Assembly: GCA_030248215.1 (NCBI GenBank)
Contig: JASANG010000610.1
Coordinates: 124,001 to 188,000 of the forward strand
Direction: 5' to 3'
From: Enoplolaimus lenunculus
Lineage: Eukaryota > Nematoda > Enoplea > Enoplida > Thoracostomopsidae
Length of the DNA stretch: 64,000 bases
This document shows, one piece after another, positions 35,630-46,787 of this stretch. The notes beneath the pieces are model-generated. The model was given only the letters and a program-made list of their open reading frames with translations. It did no database searches and was not told the DNA's origin. Position 1 is the first letter of the stretch. Each line of letters opens with the position of its first letter. The translations under genes and the position numbers were made by a program.

Positions 35630-38150
35630 ACGAGTGCAATCGCACGCGTTATGCTAGAGGGCGCTTTGCGAGTTCTTGAGTCACGTGCACCTCAAGCCAA
35701 CCAGCTGTCGCGATTACTGAACGTTCATTCACAAATGCGGATACTTGTAGGGTGACGCTGCTGTTTGACTATCTCACACTGTCCAGCACCGCGAGGCACC
35801 GTTCGACGCTGACCGGCGCCGTCCACCATTATACAGCATCGCACGTGCTTTGCCACATCGCACCACATAATTTGTAAACAAGTATTTTCATTCAACAAGT
35901 CAGCCCCTTCCTAAGTCATACGGTTAAAATTTACATCAAAATATGCACCTAGCCGAAGGATTGTTCCAATCGGGCTAACAACTTGTAAGACCGTTTCATT
36001 TGCACAAACAAATAAGTAAACCATAAAACATTTGTTATGGCCAGCAACTAAAACATCATTCTGTTTTTGAAGCACTGAAAACACTGTTGTTAATGGTTAA
36101 CAGTATATCTATCCGTTGCCTGGCAAAGTTTGCTTAGATTTACAAGACTATATATTGCACAATATGTACCCACCTACTAGGGTGTTGTATATATTTGTTC
36201 TGTACATTGAATGCATGGTAACTTATAAAGCAATGATGATGTCAAACAACGTCACTGATGATAACAGTTCAGATTTCGAATACTTAAAATATTTCGAAAG
36301 GTTTAAATTTTGAGCATTTTTGTAGCTTGCCTATGTTTTAGCTGAAGCGTAGATGCGCACAACTCTCATTAGTAACAAAGAGGAAGAGCAGAACATTTTA
36401 TGCAGATACTTTGAAGTAGGCAATTTATAATTGCTGTGACAGAATATACTGGAAATAATTAAGGACGTTAAAAGTCTGTAAAAACATGAAACTGTCAGTG
36501 GAAATTTCTGAATATCAAACACTTCAAAACTTATAACTGCTCGAAGGAGGCACGGCTTATGAAGTTAACTGGCCAATGCAAAGAACAGGGCAGAACAGTA
36601 TCATAAGCATATTCAAGCCTAAGCCTAAGTGTAAGAATGAGCATATTCCTAAGCCTAATGCAGGGTTCACGTTGTAACCGGAGCAGCTTGGGACACGTTT
36701 GGTAAACGAAACTTGCCGGAGCCGGAGGTGAGGCAAAATTAGGTATTAAGGATGAGTTAATTTTAGCCAATATCCATAAATATGTTGTTAATTTATTTGG
36801 TTTTACGCTAATTTTCTGCGAATTTTCGGAAATTCTTTCCTGAAAATTGTGACAAAAGTGAAACGAAAGGCGCTCAAACAAATAAACTTTACGGTTGTAC
36901 CCGGCTAGCCTATTGGGTAACATTTTGTCTGCTAATAGACTCTATAACATATTCAAAAAGTCGTGTTTGCTTGCTATTATCATGTGTAGGTCACCTTTTG
37001 TCCTTCAATATCATATGATAATCGACGCATTGCCAGCGAATATCACATGATATATTTTCAAATATCGGCATACTTGAGGTAACATACCAAACTTGTCCTG
37101 TTGAATATCATACGATACTAGAATTTGAAATTTGAATTTTTGAATTATGACACTGTTTTTCTAAGCGGTTTTGTGCCGGAAATGAATTTGCAGACGTGTA
37201 TTTGGCGTTTTAAGCACAGCTGTGCCTCTGCTGTCCTCAGTATCACTTGTCATACCGACTTTTGTACACATTGATCTTCTGAGAGCGGTGGTTTGTAAAT
37301 AAATGTCATATGATTTCGAGATTTGTCTGTTCACCCGATATGAGTGCTCGAATTTTAACGTTGACGTCGAATCAATATTGGACAAACCGTGTCCCGCCTG
37401 CCTCGGTTATAACGTAAATCCCACATAAAGCCTAAACCTAACCCAAGCCAAGCCAAGCAAAAAAAGTGAAAAGGTTAAACTTTACTCTATTCTAGTCCCA
37501 CAATAAATCGTTCCGCCCCTGATCTTTACATGGGCCAGTTAATTTATGATACCTGCCAGGTTAGGGTACTACCAGAGATGTGCCTCCCTCCGACGGCTCC
37601 GGCGGAAAATCGACCTCTACTTTCATTCAAACAAATTTATCTTAAACCGCATTGTGAAGATATTCAATATAACCCTCGAATGTTACGGCTGCTCGTACTG
37701 TTTGTACTTTGTTTTGTTTATCTATTAGTGGGAAATGTGAGTTATGCAGGACATGCGTACCCCGTCTCTGCCTCTTTTAAGGTCTGCTTGTTACATTTAA
37801 AGGTAAATACTTGCAATATGCGTTAGGTTTACGTCAATCTATTCACCGTGCTTCATTAAATTTGGCCAAAGTCACTTTTAGAGCTGTCCCGTTTTTAATG
37901 GAACTGCAAAAGAGTTAACTTAGATTTTGAAACTATATATTCTGCTTAGGCTTACGCTTAGGTTTACACTTAAGGCAATTGTTGGCCGAGTGAAAGTAAA
38001 CCGTCTTCCAGCGGGCAGGCCCCTATAATCAAATAGACCAATTAACGAATGCATCTTTTAAAAATTACGCATATTTTGATAACAAACAAATTTTGCTTTA
38101 TACATTCGCACGCATTAATTTATTCAGTTCAAGAATTTAAGTCGAAATGC
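35630..38150. other. Gap between AFG3-like and METTL25B genes
   Basis: No clear exons were found. The first 250 bp are GC-richer (GACGCTGACCGGCGCCGTCC) and resemble 55690-55800 (GTGACGGACGGCGCCAAACG), so may be a shared repeat. A CCGGAGCCGGAGG repeat (36661-36875) and a fragment near 37485-37565 shared with 9785-9900 follow. The 5' part of the AFG3-like gene might be hidden here. Confidence 0.45.
36661..36875 (+). mobile_element. CCGGAGCCGGAGG repeat, copy 1
   Basis: It starts CAGGGTTCACGTTGTAACCG, contains CTTGCCGGAGCCGGAGGTGA and then GGTTTTACGCTAATTTTCTG, and ends near GTGACAAAAGTGAAACGAAA. The same 200 bp occurs in inverted orientation at 41755-41972. The start resembles the outer ends of 55884-56527 (CAGGGTGCARCCG), so this looks like a non-autonomous TIR element family, of which one side is seen here. 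Confidence 0.65.
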
Positions 38151-38251
38151 CATGCATGATATGCAGCTTACTTAAATTTAACAATTATATGTTGTACCAA
38201 AAGTACCAGAAGCTAAAAACGCTCAGCCGAGAAACCAAAATATCTGCGCCC

Positions 38252-40807
38252 TTACTTCGACGTTACAATCAACGCCCAACATCTAGGCGATATCTTTGGA
38301 TCAAAAACTTTTTCAAGCGAAACAGCAAAACCATTTTCTTTCAAATAATTTGCTCTATCCATAAGTATCACCGATTCTAATACCGGCTGCATTGCAACTT
38401 GCAACGCGGTGAATGGTTCAATCCAATCAAACTGTCCTACAAATCGATTATATTCTTCATTCAAAGCACTACAAAACCAACAATCCTTGTTGAAAACACC
38501 ATCCGCTGTTGAGGCTTCGCCATTATGCCTGTCATTTGCTTCATCCACACAAAATTCTTTGCTATGTTCACCACTTTCATCTGGGGCTATACCGTTTCCG
38601 GCGTCACAAAAGTTCCGATGTACGAAATTCAAAAATCGTTCAAAGCTTTCAAATTCACACTTTGGAATATTATGTCTACGATACAATTTCGGCAGCTCGC
38701 TATACGAATTTCCGGGAAACTTTTGCATTTTGACCAGTTCCATTAAACTACGAAACGCAACATGATTTGTATGCAGTTGATGCTGCTTATATCCCCACTG
38801 AATCCAACGATCGTAAGTTTCTTGGCATGCAAGACGCAGTGCCGGCACGTTAAAAACTCTCTTCCAACGCTCCATATTGCAAACTGACACATTACTTAAC
38901 GGTTTAAATTCATCGGTTGAAAGTCGATGGTAACAGCAACCAATAGTAATACAAACTTTCGGTGAATACAGATTTCTATTTTCGTTATTGCGCTTAGTCA
39001 ACTCGCAAAACAACTTCAAAATTGACGCGTGCAAATCTGCACAACAATGCAATGCAACAAGTGAAAACGCACTGCATTCTCGCGGAAACAACTCTGCAAT
39101 AATTGCAATTAGTTTGTCTGCAGTTTCACCAGGCTCAGTGGAAATCTGTAACGTTGCAAATTTGACATTTTTGTCCACGTTTGAGGCTTGGGATTTGCTT
39201 GACGCCGTCGTGCACAATGTGGCAGCACAATCAAGCCCGAGTATGCGATATCCATAGCGAGAATGCAACAGAAATCCAATATATCCCAAACCACATCCAA
39301 TATCAACGATTAGCTTACAACCACTACTAGCAGCGTACGCATGAATCAAAGGGACTAACCGGCATACCTCGTGTCTTTTTTTCGGCGTCAGGCGGCGGCA
39401 TTCGTTTGAAGATAGCACAAGCTGCTCACAGTGTGCTTTTGTGCTTGAATTCGAAGCTAACTGCAGTTGCTCACATACTGCTTTGGCCAATTGAGTGCGA
39501 TCCGAGCAACTACAGCTAATTTTAAGCCCAGCCACCATCTGCTCATATTGTGCTTCGGTGGCTGAACTTGAAGCTAACTGCTCTTGCTCATATTGTACTT
39601 TAGTCGACTGAGCACTTTCCACCAAGCAACAGCATCTAGTGTCAAATTGAGGCACCACTTCTGAAAACATTCCGTCCAACACATCTTTCGACGGCTTTTC
39701 GAAGTTGAGCTCAGGAGCGATCTTCGCAACCAAGGCGTCTTGTTCCCACTGCACCCAATTTGTTTGACTCAGCTGCTTAACAAGATTTCTTGTACAACGA
39801 CAACTATGCGATCTGGTTGTATTTGCGATCAATAAACACCGCGCAGTGCACAAAAAATTATAAAGAGACTCTGGCATGCCATCGATAAGCGGTGTTGAGC
39901 TGTTGCAATTCTTTATGGCTGCGTGAATTACTAACGAGTGTAAGATATTCCAGTCTAGCGATCGAAGAAAATCGGACCACTAAAACTATTACCATTAGCA
40001 TAAATCTGTTACGAAAATAATGCTGTTTACTGCAAAAACGCAGCTATAAAAATAACATTGTCATTACCTCGAATTTTAACCAAAAGTAAAGCTGGTCAGA
40101 CTAGAAATTAATATTTTTAGGCCAAGAAACCGTATTAGTCGAAATTTAAATTTTGCGCTTTGTTGTGTTAGTGGTGTGTTTTTTAAAAGCGAGCGTCTTA
40201 AATATCATGCTGCGATCGCATTTTTGGTCAACTCACGAAGCTCAAGTTTTGATACACTGAAGTTAAAGTATAACATTCAAGCTAACAATTAATTCTAATT
40301 GGCATCGCGGTTAATTGTTCCCATAATTAACTCGTACGAAAAACAGTACTATCACGCTCCGTTAACGCTTGGAAAATGTGAAAATTACAAAACATTGCAG
40401 TACATGGAATTTTTTATTTTCGCAAAGCATGCTGAACACACTACACAAGAAATGATTGTTTATTTTCCAACTGTTAGCCACCATATATATATATACGTAT
40501 TACATACATCGTAGCTCACGTTGATAGTTATCTTCAGGTATATATTCTAACTTGGCCTTGATGATACCGACCCCGGGGCAACTCTAATACATGTTATTAT
40601 ATATCCATATATACACATTATATATGCTTGTGTTGCTTTCAAGCATACAATGCTTACCTCTATCGGCACGTACTCCCACTGTTTTCGAAGGAGAAACTCA
40701 ACCACAGGGAAGTCAAATATCCATTTATATTTAGCCAGAAATTGCAACACAATCGTCAAATAATTGTCGTACGTTGAACTACTATCTGACAATAACTCAT
40801 TCAGCAT
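38252..40807 (-). CDS. METTL25B: METTL25B-like SAM-dependent methyltransferase (RRNAD1 family)
   Basis: Members of this family are Rossmann-fold methyltransferase-like proteins of poorly known substrate. Exon 1 is 40807-40658 (50 codons, ATG to a GTAAGC donor) and exon 2 is 39910-38252 (552 residues and TAA), joined in phase 0 after acceptor ATAAAG, giving about 602 residues. The N-terminus (FLAKYKWIFDFPVVEFLLRK) matches the family's 'YRSILDAYIIEFFTDNLW' region. Other landmarks: LIDGMPESLYNFL, LTPKKRHEVCRL (about 224), SAM motif I VDIGCGLGYIGF (about 252-263), SLVALHCCADLH, TIGCCYHRLS (about 372-381), and a C-terminus LMDRANYLKENG and VFDPKISPRCWAL. Residues about 145-220 are a family-atypical insert with imperfect repeats (YEQ, QLASSS). 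Length is nearer METTL25 (about 600) than METTL25B (about 475), but the N- and C-termini look more like METTL25B. Confidence 0.88.
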
Positions 40808-41015
40808 AGTACTTCTAGTTACAATTTAATATTTTAAAGCCAAGCGCCTAAATTGTGGTCAAAAAGATGTCGATATACAATCGTAAAACTGTACCATGTA
40901 TACTTAACTGCCTTCCCAAAATCCCACCGTCCCAGATAAAAACTGATAGCCTTTGTTTGTGGTGCGATTTGAAATTCCGAGATATTATTTCAACAGAATT
41001 CATCGCAAGCATTTC
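40808..41015. other. Upstream region of METTL25B
   Basis: About 200 bp of ordinary AT-rich sequence lies between the METTL25B start codon and the TTAGGC-rich satellite. No TATA box or clear initiator is obvious. The promoter of METTL25B presumably lies here or within the flanking repeat. Confidence 0.3.
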
Positions 41016-41019
41016 TTTG

Positions 41020-41760
41020 GTTTAGGTTGACGTGTAGGATTAGGCAATCGTTTGGCTTAAAATTAGGTTTACGATTGGCAAAGTTCCGTCTTAGAATTAG
41101 GCAGGCTCCCGCATTAGGCTTTGACTAGGATACTGCTTAGGCTTTGACTAGGCTACGGCTTAGGCTTTGACTAGGCTACGGCTTAGGCTTTGACTAGGCT
41201 ACGGCTTAGGCATTAATCTTAAGCTTAGGTAGAAGCCTTAGGATTAGACTTTAGTTTACACATGGATTAAATCTTAAGTGACCCTTGGGCTAAATCTTAT
41301 TCTTAGGCTTAGGCTTGGGCTTAGGTTTATGCTTAGGCTTTAGGAGCAAGCTTTGGTTTAAGCATAGATCAGATCGTAAACGACATAGGCTTAGACTTAG
41401 GCTTAAGAGGCTTTACGAATAGGCTTAGGTTTAAACACAGATTAGATCTTCGATGATCCTTGGACTAAATTTTAGGCTTACGCTTAGTCTTACACTTAGG
41501 CTGAGGCTTTATGAATAAATATGCTTTGGTTTAAACACAAATTAAATCTTAAATGATCCTTAGGCTAAATCTTAGGCTTAGGCTTACCCTTGGGCTTAGG
41601 TTTAAGCTTTGGCTTTCGGAGTAGGCTTTTGTTTAAATATAGATTAAATCTCAAATGGCCCTTGTACTAAATCTTAGGCTTAAGTTGAAGCTTGAGGATT
41701 AGGCTTTGGCTTTAGCATAAATTAAGTCTTAAATGACCCATTTGCTAAATCTTTTTAGCG
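41020..41760 (+). repeat. TTAGGC-type degenerate satellite with higher-order units
   Basis: Dozens of TTAGGC, TTAGGT and TTGGGC hexamers alternate with longer units. At 41105-41210 a unit of about 23 bp (TTAGGCTTTGACTAGG, then CTACGGC) is repeated about four times. From about 41255 to 41750 a longer unit (roughly 70-110 bp) recurs about six times, each beginning ATTAAATCTTAAATGAYCC or a variant, followed by GGCTAAATCTTAGGCTTAGG. Smaller patches of the same hexamer lie at 25.85, 30.5, 34.9, 36.6, 37.95 and 42.25 kb. Confidence 0.85.
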
Positions 41761-41972
41761 CGTTTTGTTTTACTTTTGTCACAATTTCCAGGACAGAATT
41801 TGTGAAATTTCGCAGAAAATTAGCGTAAAACCAAACAACTTAACAATATATTGCAGATATTGGGTAAAATTGACTAATTAACCATAATTTTTACTACCTA
41901 ATTTAGCCTCACCTCCGGCTCCGGCAAGTCTCGTTGACCTCCGGCTCCGGCATTTTTCACCTCCGGTTGCAC
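41755..41972 (-). mobile_element. CCGGAGCCGGAGG repeat, copy 2 (inverted relative to copy 1)
   Basis: The plus strand shows CACCTCCGGCTCCGGCAAGT, then GACCTCCGGCTCCGGCATTT and CACCTCCGGTTGCACC. In reverse this reads GGTGCAACCGGAGGTG at the outer end and continues to GGTTTTACGCTAATTTTCTG and GTGACAAAAGTAAAAC, as in the copy at 36661-36875. It directly abuts the TTAGGC satellite. Confidence 0.65.
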
Positions 41973-42140
41973 CTTAGTTGGCAGCGCGCCAAATCAGTTA
42001 TTTGGCAATAACACGTTATCCAATCGTCTGATTACAAAAAATTTTACATTATTGGACTCAGCTCTGTAGGCGGCATCGACTGATGTGTAATTTGCTATAC
42101 TTTTTGACATAATTTTTTGGGTCCTAAGGGACCTTGGTAC

Positions 42141-42345
42141 ATTAAAGAAATCGGCCCATGTATAGAACAGGGCCCATCGTTTTCCGGAGGGGCTATAATA
42201 GTCAGTTTAAGCTTTAAGACTAATTTTTTTGCTTAGGCTCAGGCTTAGGAATAGGCTCATCCATACGCTTAGGTTTAGGGTTAGGCTTAGGAATATGCTT
42301 ATACCACTGTTCCGGCCCTGTTCTGTACATGGGCCAAAAAAATCG
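42141..42345. mobile_element. TIR element carrying TTAGGC-type sequence
   Basis: The left arm near 42150-42174 (GGCCCATGTATAGAACAGGG) and right arm near 42311-42337 (CCCTGTTCTGTACATGGGCC) are inverted copies. Between them lies CTTAGGCTCAGGCTTAGG and related hexamers. ACATGGGCCA ends also occur at 31700, 37527 and 43547, and an inverted relative with adjoining TTAGGC-type hexamers lies at about 36565-36660, so the telomere-like hexamers travel with this element family. Confidence 0.6.
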
Positions 42346-42929
42346 AATTTGTCAAAAATACAAATTTGGCCATGGAATGATTAGAGGAAGCCATAAGAAG
42401 CTCAAATATGCAAAAAATTTCAAAATCCGGCCATTTTTGGGGAAACGCGGACTGGGGAGATAACCGAAAAGACCCGTATTTTGTTTGACTTCAGATTCGC
42501 TGAAGAAAAGTCACCATTACACAGTATTAGAGGCAAAAATTTCTAAATAATGGCGCATCAGTTGGCGCTTAACACCGACGCAACCACCGCAGAACTCCCA
42601 TGCGCTAAAACATTACACGTACATACAATTAGCCTTTTAGGTCTTACGAATAACTTAACCACTCCACTATAGTGGAAAATCAGAAAATGGTACAGAATAT
42701 TTTACTAAAAACAAATATCGACAAAGAGAACATAATAAAGTTTACAGAAGTACTTTATGAAAGGTTCACACTACCATAATGAACATATGCTGCGAAAACG
42801 TATAAATTATTTTAATTCATTATGTCTGAAAACCAGGCTCATGTAATTGGTGTGCGGGCCAATGATACTTTTAGAGAAGTCCCGTTTTAAAGCGGGATAA
42901 CAAGACGCTGGAGTGCGAGCAAAAACTGG

Positions 42930-43475
42930 AAAATGGAACAAGCTTGTTTCGAACAAATGGGTAAGCGGGACAGTTGCAAACTTTCGCTGGGAAAACGAGA
43001 AAATAGAACGGGCTTGGGACAGGCTTGTTTCGAGCAAATGAGAAAACGGGACAGCTGCAAATTTTCGTTGAGAAAACGGGACAGCTGTAAATTTTCAATG
43101 GGAAAACGGGACAGGTTGTTTCGAGCAAATGGGGACAGCTGTAAATTTTCGGTGGGGAAATGGGAGAGAAATATATTTTCACTGGGAAAAAGGGACGCAA
43201 AATGGATCGAAAAATTAATTTTAATCACAATATCTGGCCCTAGTCTATTTGGGAGTAAGGCATCTTCCAAATTTGGGGGAACGTGGACCTTCAATGTCCC
43301 CTTGGAGACGCTTTTGCTGCAATATGCTTTCTTTGTGGAAAATGGCAGGGGCTGCCGCCCATGCACTCCCCCTGCCCCTGTATGGACCCTAAGCAGGATC
43401 GGGGCGCCCCCCGCACACCGCGATCTTGCTAACCAAACCACAAATAACAACATCAGGAACAACAAAGTTTAACAA
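42930..43475 (+). repeat. Tandem repeat block, open in frame on both strands
   Basis: A unit of about 33 bp (ACGGGACAGCTGYAAATTTTC, then a variable GWTGGGAAA part) repeats about six to seven times from 42955 to 43195, partly interspersed with TTGTTTCGAGCAAATGGG. The plus frame 42933-43472 (179 codons) reads KRDSCKFSLGKRDSCKFSM-like repeats and the minus frame is open for 192 codons, an effect of repeat periodicity divisible by three. The tail (43240-43470) is GC-rich and non-repetitive. I see no domain, splice context or codon signature of a real gene, so I call it a repeat. Confidence 0.6.
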
Positions 43476-43479
43476 TCTT

Positions 43480-44330
43480 CGCGTATACACAAACAGGAGT
43501 AGCAAATGCTACTCTCCGGCACTAGTGCATGGAACGCTCTGAAAACATGGGCCAGTATGCTTATCGGGATATAGCACAAGGCATTCTTCAGACTGCGTCC
43601 AAAAGCCCACCTTAGGCTCCAATATTCTTTCTGCTAGATTTGAGCAACTTTGATCGAAAAATTAACAATATGAAAACACTGCAGAGCCAAATGTTGAACA
43701 AAAACACATTAATTTTGCGGCACATGTTAGCTATATAGAGGCCTGTCTCTTCAGCCTTAGCCATAGCTTAATGCTTAGCCAAAAGCTTCCCAGTGTTTAG
43801 GTGGTCCAGTTTCTGTCTTCCGGTGAGCAGGCCCCTATAATTAACATATGACGCGACAATTTTACTAATTTTGCTCCTTCACTTTCTTTTTCGGTATACT
43901 TATTTACCTATCAACATCAGGCTCCAGTCCAGCACAGTTGTTTTCCATTAATTAACCAACAGAAACCTTAAATAATTATGAAGCATCTATAGACACTACG
44001 TTAAGATCTGTGAAAAAGGCAAGTACGGCATATGTATAGAATTGGTGCCACTGAATATCTACGGATAAACTCGATTTCACGAAAATAAGATGTAAAAACG
44101 AGACAACTGGAAATTTTCGAGAAATCACGATAAATCACGAAAGCATGCGTGATAGCTTCTAAAATTCGAACAAATGGATATTTAAATATAATTGCTGCAA
44201 TTTTAGGAAATACGGCTGGTAGTTGGTCACTTAGGTGGTATTTTTGGCGCTTGGGATTTGGAGAAGCTGTTCTGTGCCCATCCCACAGCAACACAATTTA
44301 CTAAATATAAATAATTATCATCAAAAATGT
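43480..44330. other. Region downstream of GET1
   Basis: No gene was recognised. It contains an ACATGGGCCA motif (43547) and a GAGCAGGCCCCTATAATT motif (43823) shared with repeats near 38.0 and 10.5 kb. The last 200 bp may be GET1 3' UTR. Confidence 0.4.
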
Positions 44331-44864
44331 TCAGCCACGCACCAACACCCACATCACAAACACAAGAAAATGTAGCGATACACAACCGTCCGGAGGCAAA
44401 TTGGGTTTCGCCAAAATTCCATTTAAAGGCGCGAACCAATGCGATTCAAATTTTATCATTGGACGGCCGCCAAATTTCCACCAGATCATAACTGCAACAG
44501 CAACTAGCACCACAATTACCGCCGTCTGAACAATATAATTAGCTTTTGATCTGTCTTCGTTTTGTGATTTTTGTTTTTCGTTCAGCTCTTGGCGTAGTTT
44601 TATCAGCTGCCGGTTTATTCTAGCTGATCTTGCAAATTCGTCAACGGATGAAATCCCAGCAAGTTCCTTTTCGGCGGCAACAATTCTAGCTTTGATATCT
44701 AAGGTGTCGACATCAGTTTTCGATCGGTACAAAAAGCCAGTCATCGCTTGAACCAGTGCTAAAAAGTGTTTAAAGTGAATCAATATGAATATTATACATG
44801 TCACAAGAATTAGCTGCCTTATTGAAATAGGAGTTGGCGCATCACTAGTAACATCAAAATTCAT
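44331..44864 (-). CDS. GET1: GET1/WRB, receptor subunit for tail-anchored protein insertion
   Basis: GET1 (WRB, CHD5 family) forms, with CAMLG/GET2, the ER receptor that accepts tail-anchored proteins from the GET3 ATPase. This is a single-exon frame of 177 residues, close to the human length of 174. Visible features: TM1 about residues 17-38 (LILVTCIIFILIHF), a cytosolic coiled coil about 50-108 containing the diagnostic ISSVDEFARSARINRQLIKL (human MMDEFARYARLERKI), TM2 about 111-129 (IVQTAVIVVLVAVAVMIWW), the conserved segment SHWFAPLNGILAKP, and a short TM3 about 160-175. The C-terminus (WVLVRG) is slightly short, so a further 3' exon is possible though not needed. It lies between PDCD5 and METTL25B on the same strand. 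Confidence 0.9.
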   Translation of the reverse strand: MNFDVTSDAPTPISIRQLILVTCIIFILIHFKHFLALVQAMTGFLYRSKTDVDTLDIKARIVAAEKELAGISSVDEFARSARINRQLIKLRQELNEKQKSQNEDRSKANYIVQTAVIVVLVAVAVMIWWKFGGRPMIKFESHWFAPLNGILAKPNLPPDGCVSLHFLVFVMWVLVRG

Positions 44865-46787
44865 ACTTTAGTCTGGGCTCGCATTGGATTAAGCAGATAA
44901 CGTCATAAGTATCTCTTTTCATGTAATTTCTGAAACAAATACAACATACACATGACGTGTTTAAAGTATAGTTATATTTTTCATAGCGGGCAGGTAATTC
45001 AGTTGGTTATTGTTTTGTTAAAAACAACTCGGTTAAATTTCAGTTTCCGTTCACTCTTTGGCACCGTTGCAGGGAAATTATGCAGGGATTGTCATAGGGC
45101 AATAGATACTCAATATGTGTAAACAAATAGCAAAAGGAACAGAAACGGGTAGTGATTAAAATAACGGAAACGGAAGACGGATAATTAAGTATTAAGTAAC
45201 ACTTAAAAGATGAAAAAGCGGCCTCCGCCTAATGCTAAAAATTAGTTTAAAGCTTAAGCATTGTGAATAAAATGGATCACCAGACTTGTTTCTAAACCTT
45301 GACGTGAAAGGTACAGCCGTATCTTCAGCAAAATACTCGGGATATTTCAATATTTTGAACACGAGAGTTGTTGGTACCTGGGCAACAGCCAGTGTTTTCA
45401 GCTGCAACATGAAATTATTTTCAAAATTTGGTGGATCTCTGCAGTGGCAAAAATTTAGATATTCAAATTTTAATAAGGTGTAAATATTTACAACTTTGCA
45501 ATTAACCCCTTATCAATGAATATTTTCTATTTCACCTGAGACAAACTTTTATGCTAGGATTCGAACTCCAGTGACTGGAGTGGGAGGCGTTTACAATCAC
45601 CACTCAGCTATAGGAGCTTGAGTCTCGAGCCCGAGGGTGCTCTCGCGTCTTGTGGTGACTTAGTACTATGCATACGTGTTGAAATTGTTAAACACGGTGC
45701 GATATATATATTATATAACGTATATACACTGCGCTTTGTTGCCTATAGGCAACTCTACGTGAGGAGTTAAAAGTTGCAAGGGGGTGAAATGCTTACAATA
45801 ACGGCACAACTAAAAAAACTTATTCGACGAGTCCAACACGGAACTACACAACTCTAAAACCACGAATACCCGTTGTGCAGCTTATGTCACAAAGTTTAAA
45901 TTGTCTGGGGGGCAAACTTTTATAAAGAGGGACACTTTTTCATTAAGTTCTATAAAAAATTTGCCTTATAAAAATTTACCAAGGGGCCAAGTTTTATATG
46001 AAAATGTGCCCGGGTGCCTATTTTAAACAAGGGGGGAGGCAAAATTTGTCATGCCACTGGGAGTTACAAAAATTTATCGGAAAAATAGTGCATGCAACTA
46101 AAATTTTTATCATTTCGCTCAAAACGTCAGGTTTGTTCAATCAAGTAATTGCAGCATATTATTGAAAAAATTGATGGTTCAGAAATGCCCGCATTATTGC
46201 TAAATACCCAATTTATAGCTGCTCATTGCGTTGCCAACACAAGTATTCGCAAAAAACACAATTGTGCGAAACTTTTATTTTTTAGTAACAAGCGACAGCA
46301 TTGGTCTAATGTATTTGCATTGCAAAGCGAAGCCTTGAAATAGCTGCAGACAATTAGTTTCGGTTATCGACAGATCAAAATTTGATACTCAAGAGACAAA
46401 AATTAGAGTTGGTTTACAAACAGCGAAAAATTATTACAAAATCCCTAAAAAGCACGAGCGTAAAGTTTTTTGAAACTTCGCAGTACTTTAAGTACAACAA
46501 ATCCATAAACACTGAGCTTTCGAAATATATTTCACACACTTCAACATCGCTAGATTTGCTTATAGTACATAACGTGATACCCAGCTACATGATGCTCATA
46601 GTAATTTTTTTCCTCTTGCTATCAAAGCAGAACCGTCCACGCACCATACACAAACACATAATCACATTACCAATAGGCTGTACCCTAGACATAGCGATGC
46701 AACCTAACCATTAGGCTTTACAAATAGGTGGTATAAACGGAACGGTACAAACAAAATGACGGTAAATATAAACGTAGCGAAAAATTT
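44865..46787. other. Intergenic DNA between GET1 and PDCD5
   Basis: No supported gene is present. It contains a tRNA-like SINE fragment (45548-45625) and a purine-rich stretch (45895-46060) with repeated GGCAAAMTTTTATA-like phrases that resembles 33930-33970. The ORF at 46382-46714 (110 codons) has no recognisable domain or splice context. Confidence 0.5.
45548..45625 (-). repeat. tRNA-like sequence, probably a SINE or tRNA pseudogene
   Basis: On the minus strand an A box (TAGCTGAGTGGTGA) is followed about 45 bp later by a B box (GAGTTCGAATCC). The spacing fits a tRNA. However, the T stem pairs poorly (A-C and G-A mismatches) and no acceptor stem forms, so a functional tRNA is unlikely. Confidence 0.5.

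Noticed and set aside
38409-38765. Plus-strand ORFs over METTL25B
   Set aside because: They are shadows of the long minus-strand coding exon.
41020-41760. CRISPR-like or coding repeat array
   Set aside because: Units are degenerate telomere-type hexamers with no spacers of constant length and frequent stops, in a eukaryotic context.
45548-45625. Functional tRNA gene on the minus strand
   Set aside because: A and B boxes are present, but T-stem and acceptor stem do not pair.
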